Origin: Deinococcus sp.
GTDB lineage: Bacteria; Deinococcota; Deinococci; Deinococcales; Deinococcaceae
Length of the DNA: 9,209 nt
Assembly: GCA_030524065.1 (NCBI GenBank)
Contig: JAUNHF010000019.1
Coordinates: 1 to 9,209, forward strand
Direction of reading: 5' to 3'
Below are positions 1 to 5,481 of the stretch, piece by piece (position 1 is the stretch's first letter; every line of letters begins with the position of its first letter). Under the pieces are notes generated by a model, which saw only the letters and a program-made list of their open reading frames with translations, did no database searches and was not told the DNA's origin. The position numbers and the translations under genes were made by a program.

Positions 1-221
1 AGGTGACCTATGCTCTCAACTGGCATACCCTCTTGATGGCCCCGAATCAGAGATGGAGATCCGTGGAGGAGGGCTTGTTGCCGTCTGCGTCTACGCCCGC
101 GCCCGAGCAGGGCTTGCGACTGATTCAGGAACAAGCAGTGTCACTTTGTACCTGTTCCATGCTCGACTTTCGCCCTCAGTGCTGACAGCAACTCGCCCTC
201 CAACCTCTAGTCTCAGCCCAA

Positions 222-1031
222 TCAGTGCGCCCCGGCTCCCAGCTCAAAGGTCAGCGTGGCGTAGGCCGCCAGGTTCTGGCACTTACTGGCCTCAGGGTAG
301 GCAGTCTTGTGAATCACTTTGGCTTTCCAGAATCCCTGGCGCAGCGGCAAAAGTTCTACTTTGCCCTCGGCGTCGGTCAGCTTGGAAAAAGCCTGGGCTT
401 CGGCGGCGTGACCCACTTCCTTGTAGGAGGTGTCAAAGCCGGCAAAGCTGGCCGTGACGGTGGCCTCAGCCAGCGGCTCACCGTTAAAGAGGACTTGCAT
501 CGGGATGGCCTCGCCCACGCGGTGCGCGGAAGGGTTGTCCAGCGGCACGATTTCCAGGGTGTGACCCAGCGGGCGCGTCACGGTTTGCTTGCCCAAGCTG
601 TCATGTCCCACGTTCAGCACGTTCTTGCCGAACATCTGGGTCTGCTCGCAGTACACGGCGCCGGGCATCTCGCGCAGGTTTTTTTGTGCCCACTCGCCCG
701 CCGCATTTTTTGACCAGAAGGTCGGCTGGTAGGTGGCGGCCACCAGGTAACTGCCTTCTTTCAGCGGCGCGGCACTCTGGTAGCTGTAATTGTGCGGGCC
801 ACGCTGCACCAGCCGCTGGGTGCCTTCCGGGCCGGTCAAGGTCATGCCCGCCCTGAAGAAATGCAGTCGCTCGGCTGGAATCACCGCCGGGGTAAAGTTG
901 TGGCCGTAGCCCAAGTCAGCTTTCAGAAGTTCACCGCCGTGGGTGTGGCCGGTCTGCACCCACAGTTCGTGGGCCACAGAAACTGGGGCAAGCGCTGCGG
1001 CCAACGTTAGAAAAACAGTCTTTTTGTTCAC
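222..1031 (-). CDS. Secreted DUF4198-type periplasmic protein, putative metal-linked
   Basis: The 269-residue product starts with a Sec-type signal peptide (MNKK, then a hydrophobic stretch to about residue 20, with VSVA before the likely cut). The mature protein would begin HELWVQTGHTHGGE. A beta-rich body follows, with a C-terminal strand ASKCQNLAAYATLTFEL typical of DUF4198 proteins. Two cysteines (128, 251) could form a disulfide, and histidines are frequent. DUF4198 proteins are secreted or periplasmic and some are related to NikM-type components of nickel and cobalt uptake. A metal-handling role here is inference, supported by the Fur-like palindrome in the promoter. The start is GTG at 1031; no in-frame ATG lies near it, the signal peptide needs it, and only a weak GGGG sits before it. 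It lies downstream of apgM on the same strand but behind a terminator, so it is probably its own unit. The domain call is by resemblance and not proven. Confidence 0.8.
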   Translation of the reverse strand: MNKKTVFLTLAAALAPVSVAHELWVQTGHTHGGELLKADLGYGHNFTPAVIPAERLHFFRAGMTLTGPEGTQRLVQRGPHNYSYQSAAPLKEGSYLVAATYQPTFWSKNAAGEWAQKNLREMPGAVYCEQTQMFGKNVLNVGHDSLGKQTVTRPLGHTLEIVPLDNPSAHRVGEAIPMQVLFNGEPLAEATVTASFAGFDTSYKEVGHAAEAQAFSKLTDAEGKVELLPLRQGFWKAKVIHKTAYPEASKCQNLAAYATLTFELGAGAH

Positions 1032-1059
1032 CGCCCCAGCCTAGCCCAGTTTTTGATTT

Positions 1060-1075
1060 TGGTAAAGCATTATCA
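1060..1075 (-). promoter_or_regulatory. Fur-like palindrome overlapping the promoter of the DUF4198 gene
   Basis: Read on the minus strand, 1075 to 1060 is TGATAATGCTTTACCA, an imperfect inverted repeat in which 6 of 8 symmetric positions pair. The left arm TGATAAT is identical to the classical Fur half-site. The same bases contain GATAAT (1074-1069), a five-of-six match to a -10 box, which would place transcription start near 1061, about 30 bases before the GTG. No good -35 box is seen. A repressor bound here would cover the -10 element. Fur, Mur, Zur and similar metalloregulators use sites of this kind; which one acts here cannot be told. Confidence 0.45.
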
Positions 1076-1088
1076 TTTAGCCACCGAC

Positions 1089-1114
1089 AAAAGGGCAGCC
1101 CGGGTGGCCTGCCC
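1089..1114 (-). terminator. Intrinsic terminator of apgM
   Basis: On the minus strand GGGCAG (1114-1109) pairs with CTGCCC (1098-1093). After one G-G mismatch, two more inner C-G pairs are possible around an ACCC loop. The stem is followed directly by TTTTGT. It lies about 19 bases after the apgM stop and before the promoter of the DUF4198 gene, which it would insulate. Confidence 0.7.
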
Positions 1115-1132
1115 TCTCCCCTGCCAGCCAGC

Positions 1133-2362
1133 TCAGGCCCCGTACTTGTCCAGCTTCAGGGCGTTCGCCATCAAGAGAGGCATCAGCGCGGTGCCGTGGC
1201 GCAGGCCCAGGCTGCCCCTGAGCGCTTCGCTTTCGGTAAAGCGCTCGGCGGCGTCGCTGCGGCCATACTCGCTGTAGATCAGCACCGGCACCGGGTGCCA
1301 GGAGTGGCTCGCCAGTCGGGACGGGGTGGAGTGGTCGCCCACAATCGCCAGCACGTCCGGATTCAGGGCCAGGATTTCAGGCAAGATGGCGTCAAACGCC
1401 TCAATCTTGGCGACCTTGGCGTCAAAGTTGCCGTCTTCGCCGGTGGAATCGGTCTTCTTGACGTGGAAGAAGAAAAAGTCGTAGTTCTCCCACTCGCGCC
1501 TCAGGGCATCCAGCTTGCCTTCCGGGGCGTCTTCCACGCTGTCTACGTCCAGCACGTTCATGCCCACCAGACTGGCGAGGCCCTTGTACATCGGGTAGCC
1601 GGCGATGCAAGCGGCGCTCAGCTTGTAGACCTCGGGAAACTGTGGGAAGTGCGGCACGTCGCTGTAGCCCCGGAACAGCACCCCGTTGACCTGCGGCTCG
1701 GCGCTGAGGGCCACTTCGGCGCGCTTGACGAATTCGTTGACCAGGTTGGCCGTCTTCTGGCTGGCCTCATCTCCGGCCTGCGCGTCACGGGGCGGCACGC
1801 CGGTAATTTGCGGGTCCACGTCACTGATCTGCGCTCCCAGCGGTTCGGTGCCGGCGCGGAACACCACCACAAAGCGGTGCTCGGACTCGGTATAAATCTC
1901 CACCGGGGTGCTGTCAATTTCGGGGATGGCGGCACGCAGCTGCGCCACAATTTCTTCATTCTTTTCGGTGGTGGGGCGGCCGGCACGGCGGTCCAGCACC
2001 ACGCGGCCTTCACCCAGGGTGGCAAAGTTGCCGCGCACGGCCACGTCGCCCGCGTTCAGCCGCACGCCGATGCCCACCGCGCTCAGGGCGCCCCGGCCCA
2101 CGGTGTAGGTCAGGGGGTCGTACCCGAACAGGCTCAGGTGCCCTGGACCGCTGCCGGGGGTGATGCCGGCGCCGACCAGTTCCAGCTGACCAAGCTGGCT
2201 CTGTGCGGCCAGGGCGTCCAGAGAAGGCGTCTTGGCCGCTTCCAGTTCGGTGGGGCCGCCCGGGGTCATGGGCAAGCCGCCCACGCCGTCAAGCACCACC
2301 AGCACGATTTTGCTGTCCGTCTTTTTCGAGAGGCCGCCCATCACCGGAATCAGGTCTGTCAT
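1133..2362 (-). CDS. apgM: Cofactor-independent phosphoglycerate mutase, archaeal type (ApgM)
   Basis: A 409-residue cytosolic enzyme interconverting 3- and 2-phosphoglycerate in glycolysis and gluconeogenesis, from the metal-dependent alkaline phosphatase superfamily. Visible signatures are the N-terminal metal-binding [10 protein letters not shown] (Asp25), the segment [16 protein letters not shown] holding the presumed catalytic Ser71, [16 protein letters not shown] (88-102), [21 protein letters not shown] (from 296), [22 protein letters not shown] (342-363) with metal-ligand histidines, and a closing [15 protein letters not shown]. Length fits the family of about 400 residues. The ATG at 2362 has a TACAGT box ending 7 bases upstream and no proper Shine-Dalgarno sequence, so the mRNA is probably leaderless. 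Residues 1-16 before the first strand form a short extension. An intrinsic terminator follows the stop. The divergent neighbour is cdaA. Confidence 0.95.
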   Translation of the reverse strand: MTDLIPVMGGLSKKTDSKIVLVVLDGVGGLPMTPGGPTELEAAKTPSLDALAAQSQLGQLELVGAGITPGSGPGHLSLFGYDPLTYTVGRGALSAVGIGVRLNAGDVAVRGNFATLGEGRVVLDRRAGRPTTEKNEEIVAQLRAAIPEIDSTPVEIYTESEHRFVVVFRAGTEPLGAQISDVDPQITGVPPRDAQAGDEASQKTANLVNEFVKRAEVALSAEPQVNGVLFRGYSDVPHFPQFPEVYKLSAACIAGYPMYKGLASLVGMNVLDVDSVEDAPEGKLDALRREWENYDFFFFHVKKTDSTGEDGNFDAKVAKIEAFDAILPEILALNPDVLAIVGDHSTPSRLASHSWHPVPVLIYSEYGRSDAAERFTESEALRGSLGLRHGTALMPLLMANALKLDKYGA

Positions 2363-2369
2363 GCCTTTT

Positions 2370-2375
2370 ACTGTA
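2370..2375 (-). promoter_or_regulatory. -10 box of a probable leaderless apgM promoter
   Basis: The minus strand reads TACAGT (2375-2370), then seven bases, then the apgM ATG at 2362. With a -10 box at this distance transcription would start at or next to the A of the start codon. The hexamer fits TANNNT. No recognisable -35 box lies 16-18 bases further upstream. The AAGG next to the ATG is too close to act as a normal ribosome binding site. Confidence 0.5.
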
Positions 2376-2461
2376 GCGCCGCGTGATCAGGCGCCTGCGG
2401 CGTTCTCCGGCCGCGCCGCTCCCCTCGCCCCTATGCAAGAGTTCTGCTCATGGACGCCCGG

Positions 2462-2467
2462 TATAGT
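2462..2467 (+). promoter_or_regulatory. -10 box of the probable cdaA-cdaR promoter
   Basis: TATAGT matches the -10 consensus in five of six positions and faces cdaA. Transcription would start near 2474, leaving a leader of about 160 bases before the TTG start at 2633. No convincing -35 box is seen at 17 bases. The box lies in the 270-base divergent spacer, about 90 bases from the apgM promoter. Confidence 0.4.
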
Positions 2468-2479
2468 GACCCCTGGCCC

Positions 2480-2520
2480 CAGAACGCGCCGCCCGCCGCT
2501 GCTCCCTGCGCCGCGTTCTG
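2480..2520 (+). other. Hairpin in the cdaA leader
   Basis: CAGAACGCG (2480-2488) is the exact reverse complement of CGCGTTCTG (2512-2520), giving a 9-bp stem with a 23-base loop. It would lie at the very 5' end of an mRNA started from the TATAGT box. There is no U-tract after it, so it is not a plain terminator. It may stabilise the mRNA or be part of a regulatory leader. I do not recognise a known c-di-AMP riboswitch fold. Confidence 0.45.
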
Positions 2521-2610
2521 CGCCCAGGTGCATGCGGGCCGGAGCCGGCCTGACTGCGAACACAGATGGCCGGCGACCCAAAAGACGTAACCCACAGGAC
2601 GTGACCCAGA

Positions 2611-2628
2611 AGAAAGGACTCCGCTTTC
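2611..2628 (+). promoter_or_regulatory. Shine-Dalgarno-like AGAAAGGA inside a small hairpin, cdaA
   Basis: AGAAAGGA (2611-2618) is the only ribosome-binding-like stretch before cdaA but ends 14 bases before the TTG start, which is long. GAAAG (2612-2616) can pair with CTTTC (2624-2628) across a 7-base loop. Folding would bury the site, or shorten the effective distance to the start. An in-frame TAA at 2588 rules out a start further upstream than that. Confidence 0.35.
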
Positions 2629-2632
2629 CCCC

Positions 2633-3565
2633 TTGAATGTTCTGCCACAACTGAGCCTGCTTCCGCCCCTGGGCCTGCTGGACCTGGCCGACATCGCCCT
2701 GGTGGCATTTGTGCTGTACCAGGGCTACCGGCTGGTGTCGGGGACGCGGGCGGTGAATCTGGTGCGGGGCATCGCGGTGTTTCTGGTGGTGTGGTTCGCG
2801 GCGCAGTTGCTGGGCATGGTGGCGCTCGGTTCGCTGCTGGGGCAGGTGGGGACCATTGGAATCTTTGCACTGGTGGTGCTGTTTCAGCCTGAACTGCGAG
2901 CAGCGCTGGAGCGCATCGGGCGCCCCCGCCTGCGCGAGGACAACGGGGGCGGCGCCACGCTGCAGGACATTTCGCGGGCAATGGAACGCCTCGCTGAGCG
3001 CAAGATCGGCGCCCTGATCGCCATTGAGCGCGGCACCCCCCTGGGCGAGATCGCCGCCAGCGGCGTGGCTCTGGACGCCAAGGTCAGCGTGCCTTTTCTG
3101 GAAGCGCTGTTTGCCCGCAACGCTCCGCTGCACGACGGCGGCGTGGTGATTCAGGGCAACCGGGTGGTGGCGGCCGGCTGCCTGTTTCCTCTCCAGGCCA
3201 GCGACGGCACCTACCGCCGTTACGGCACCCGGCACCGGGCGGCCATCGGCCTGTCGGAAGTGACCGACGCTGTGGTGCTGGTGGTCAGCGAGGAGCGCGG
3301 TTCTATGCGCATCGCCCTGTCGGGCCGCCTGGGGCCGGACCTGAACATCACCGAGCTGCGCGAGCAACTGCGCGTGCTGGTGTACGACCGCGAGGTGCAG
3401 TCGCTCAGCCACTTTGGGCACACGCCCGAGCCTGAGCCGCCAACGACGGAGGGCGCGGTCGCCCAGCCAGCCCAAGCCGCCCAGGCAACACAGACAGCTC
3501 AGGCAGCGCAGCCGCCAGCTCCAGCCACTCCGCCTTCCGTCTCCCCGCAGGAGCCCGGCGCATGA
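2633..3565 (+). CDS. cdaA: Diadenylate cyclase CdaA (c-di-AMP synthase)
   Basis: A 310-residue membrane enzyme that makes cyclic di-AMP from two ATP. Three hydrophobic segments lie at about residues 15-30, 43-61 and 65-85, followed by FQPELRAALERIGR and a DisA_N cyclase domain to about 262. Active-site motifs are APLHDGGVVI (DGG at 168-170, where most relatives have DGA) and GTRHRAAIGLSE (Arg200-His201-Arg202). The last 45 or so residues are a Gln/Ala/Pro-rich tail absent from ordinary CdaA, so the protein is longer than the usual 270. The start is TTG at 2633: no ATG or GTG fits in frame after the TAA at 2588, and translation from TTG gives the usual CdaA N-terminus. The stop overlaps cdaR by ATGA. 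Elsewhere CdaR binds CdaA at the membrane. The overall call is firm; the start codon is less so. Confidence 0.95.
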   Translation: MNVLPQLSLLPPLGLLDLADIALVAFVLYQGYRLVSGTRAVNLVRGIAVFLVVWFAAQLLGMVALGSLLGQVGTIGIFALVVLFQPELRAALERIGRPRLREDNGGGATLQDISRAMERLAERKIGALIAIERGTPLGEIAASGVALDAKVSVPFLEALFARNAPLHDGGVVIQGNRVVAAGCLFPLQASDGTYRRYGTRHRAAIGLSEVTDAVVLVVSEERGSMRIALSGRLGPDLNITELREQLRVLVYDREVQSLSHFGHTPEPEPPTTEGAVAQPAQAAQATQTAQAAQPPAPATPPSVSPQEPGA

Positions 3566-4587
3566 CCGTTCCCCCCGCGCCCGGCCCAGGTCCCTCACAG
3601 GCTCCGGAGTCCTTTCCACGGCGGCAAACCCGCGACCACCTGCGCCGTGGCCTGACCCACGACTGGGGCGCCAAACTGCTGGCGCTGCTGGCCGCCTGCG
3701 TGCTGTGGTTCCTGGCGTCCGAAGACCGGCGGGCCATCATTGACCAGACCTACGATGTGCCCATCAACGTGCGCGACAACAACGGCGAAACCACCGCCGC
3801 CACGCGGGCAGTGACCGGCCTGTCGCCCAGCACCATCAAAGTGACCCTGAGCGGGCGGCCTGAGCGCCTACGCGAGCTGCGCGGCGAGATGATTGAGGCC
3901 GTGGTCAACGTGACTGACATTGCCGAAGGCTCGTTCAACCAGCCAGTGACGGTGACCGCGCCGGGCAGCACCGAGGTGGTGCGGGTCACGCCCGACCGGG
4001 TGCAGGGCGTCGTGGATACCGTGCAGACCCGTGCCGTGGCGGTCACGGTCAGCGTCTACGCGCCGGGCAGCGCCGTGATGCCCAGCTATCAGGCGCAGCC
4101 AGCCGAGGTGAAGGTCAGCGGCCCCAGCCGGGCGGTCAACGAGGTCGCGCAGATCATCTATGCGCCGGTCAACCTGCAACCTGGCGAAAGCCGCTCGGTG
4201 TCGCTGCTGGCGCTGGACAATGAAGGCCAGCCGGTAGAGGACCTGACCGTTTCTCCGGCGGCGGTCCGGCTGTCGCGGGCGGGCAGCGACCGCCAGATCA
4301 GCCGCACCCTGCCGGTCCGGCTGGCCGCGCCGCCCAGCGGGCTGGAAGTGGTGGGCGCCGCCCGACTTTCCCCCCAGCAGGTGCAGGTGTCTGGCCCGGC
4401 CGGCACCCTGGAGGGCCTCAGCGAACTGGTGGGCACCGCCGAGTACCGCCCTGGCCGTTACGAGGCCGTGGTGCAGTTTCAGCCCCCGGCCGGCGTAGAA
4501 GTATTGGATGAGGTCACGGCGCAGCTGGACGTGCGCGAGCAGCGGCAGGCGGGCGCGGCGACCGACCCGGCCGCGAGCGCGCCCTGA
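3562..4587 (+). CDS. cdaR: CdaR, YbbR-repeat regulator of diadenylate cyclase
   Basis: The 341-residue product has a cytoplasmic proline-rich N-terminus and one membrane anchor (about residues 36-53, WGAKLLALLAACVLWFLA). An extracytoplasmic part with three YbbR-like repeats follows. The repeat core is seen at IKVTLSGRPERLREL (92-106), AEVKVSGPSRAVNEV (181-195) and QVQVSGPAGTLEGL (273-286), each after a strand region. Family knowledge: CdaR interacts with CdaA and modulates c-di-AMP production. The start ATG overlaps the cdaA stop (ATGA), with AGGAG about 9 bases upstream, so the two genes are translated together. The usual third gene glmM does not follow. No terminator with a U-tract is visible in the 73 bases before the next ORF. 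Confidence 0.93.
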   Translation: MTVPPAPGPGPSQAPESFPRRQTRDHLRRGLTHDWGAKLLALLAACVLWFLASEDRRAIIDQTYDVPINVRDNNGETTAATRAVTGLSPSTIKVTLSGRPERLRELRGEMIEAVVNVTDIAEGSFNQPVTVTAPGSTEVVRVTPDRVQGVVDTVQTRAVAVTVSVYAPGSAVMPSYQAQPAEVKVSGPSRAVNEVAQIIYAPVNLQPGESRSVSLLALDNEGQPVEDLTVSPAAVRLSRAGSDRQISRTLPVRLAAPPSGLEVVGAARLSPQQVQVSGPAGTLEGLSELVGTAEYRPGRYEAVVQFQPPAGVEVLDEVTAQLDVREQRQAGAATDPAASAP

Positions 4588-4647
4588 GGCGACTGCGCCG
4601 CTGGAAGCACCCCGGAAAACAGCAACCTTCCACTCAGGCTGCGGCGG

Positions 4648-4653
4648 TATAGT
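4648..4653 (+). promoter_or_regulatory. -10 box of a probable leaderless promoter before yqeK
   Basis: TATAGT (4648-4653), seven bases, then ATG at 4661: the same geometry as at apgM. The -35 region is weak. That ATG opens a 31-codon reading frame, not the yqeK frame, which makes this promoter unusual. A transcript from here would have 29 bases before ATG 4690 and about 95 before ATG 4756. Confidence 0.5.
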
Positions 4654-4660
4654 GGCTGCC

Positions 4661-4756
4661 ATGTTGCGGTTAGCGCCTGCCCCCCACCCATGCTCCGCCG
4701 CGCCCTGCTGCCTGCCCCCCCGCACCAGCCTCAGCGCGCCGCTGCGCCACAGCTGA
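4661..4756 (+). CDS. Possible leaderless 31-residue leader ORF upstream of yqeK
   Basis: The ATG is placed exactly 7 bases after a TATAGT box, and the frame ends at TGA 4754-4756, overlapping ATG 4756 in the form TGATG. The product, 31 residues rich in Pro, Ala, Ser and Cys (MLRLAPAPHPCSAAPCC...), resembles no family I know. Its position suggests a translated leader that delivers ribosomes to yqeK, which has no Shine-Dalgarno sequence of its own. Alternatives: it is not translated, or one frameshift separates it from yqeK. Base composition does not decide, because all three frames are extremely GC-rich here. Confidence 0.3.
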   Translation: MLRLAPAPHPCSAAPCCLPPRTSLSAPLRHS

Positions 4757-5481
4757 TGGCCGAGTTCGACCCCGTGGTCACGCAGTCTGGCGCCGCCATC
4801 GCTGACCGGGCGGCGCTGTGCTCCGACCTGAGCGAGTTGCCGCTGCCCAGCGCAGTGGCCGCCGACTGGCCCCTGCCGGACTGGATGACGGCCGATTGGC
4901 CCGCATGGGCGGCCGAAGTGCAGCGCCGCGTGACCCCAGCCCGCTGGGAGCATGTCAAGCGGGTGGCTTTGCTGGCCGCGCAGATCGCCTACGCGGCGGG
5001 GCTGGATACCCGCCGGGCCTACGCTGCCGGCATTCTGCATGACCTTGCCCGCGACCTCAGCGGCGAGGAGTTGCTGCGCCTGGCCCCGCCCGAATGCGAG
5101 CTGGACGCCCGCTGGCCGCTGGCCGTGCATGGCCGCGCCGCCCGCCACGCGCTGGAAGCTCAGGGCTTTACCGATCAGGTGGTGCTGGACGCCGTAGAAG
5201 ACCATGTGACCGGCCCCCGGCCAGGGCACGCCATTTCGGCCTGCGTCTACATCGCGGACGTGTCCGAGCCTGGACGCGGCGTCAACGCCGATATCCGCGA
5301 GCTGGCCCTGCACGATCTGGCTGCGGCGCTGGCGCAGGCCATCGGCTCCAAGGTGCGTTACCTCAGCAGCCGGAACACGGAAATTCACCCACGCACCCTG
5401 AAGCTGTACCGCTGGCTGGAATCGCAGGGCCAGCTTGGAACACAGGGCCAGTTGTCCTGGGCCGGAGAAACCCCCGCATGA
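4756..5481 (+). CDS. yqeK: YqeK-family HD-domain phosphohydrolase, probable Ap4A hydrolase
   Basis: A 241-residue protein with a YqeK-type HD domain from about residue 55. Metal and phosphate ligands are visible in order: RWEHVKRV (His66), GILHDLARD (His95-Asp96), AVHGRAA (His125), VEDHVTG (His150) and YIADVSEPGR (Asp168). Characterised YqeK proteins cleave diadenosine tetraphosphate symmetrically to two ADP; this activity is inferred here. The C-terminus carries a short Gly/Gln-rich tail. The start is uncertain. ATG 4756 overlaps a leader ORF stop; ATG 4690 would add 22 Pro/Arg-rich residues; ATG 4885 would give 198 residues, closest to the family's usual length. None has a ribosome binding site, and I chose 4756 for the TGATG junction. 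The stop overlaps the LCP gene by ATGA. yqeK usually sits beside nadD and rsfS; here an LCP gene comes between. Confidence 0.88.
   Translation: MAEFDPVVTQSGAAIADRAALCSDLSELPLPSAVAADWPLPDWMTADWPAWAAEVQRRVTPARWEHVKRVALLAAQIAYAAGLDTRRAYAAGILHDLARDLSGEELLRLAPPECELDARWPLAVHGRAARHALEAQGFTDQVVLDAVEDHVTGPRPGHAISACVYIADVSEPGRGVNADIRELALHDLAAALAQAIGSKVRYLSSRNTEIHPRTLKLYRWLESQGQLGTQGQLSWAGETPA

Noticed and set aside
3..185. Plus-strand open frame of about 60 codons at the left edge
   Set aside because: It starts GTG at the very edge with no visible ribosome binding site, matches no family I know and ends before the DUF4198 gene. It could be the end of a gene from outside the window, but there is no positive evidence.
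1196..2386. Long plus-strand open frame (396 codons) opposite apgM
   Set aside because: Antisense shadow of a strongly recognised enzyme in GC-rich DNA. The product is His/Gly/Val/Ala-rich without domain features.
2387..3619. Minus-strand frame of 410 codons opposite cdaA and its leader
   Set aside because: Shadow frame: compositionally biased, without a recognisable domain, and cdaA on the other strand is unambiguous.
5094..5477. N-terminal extension of the LCP protein
   Set aside because: These codons overlap the HD domain of yqeK in another frame. The ATGA overlap with GGAG upstream and the membrane anchor just after ATG 5478 fix the start.
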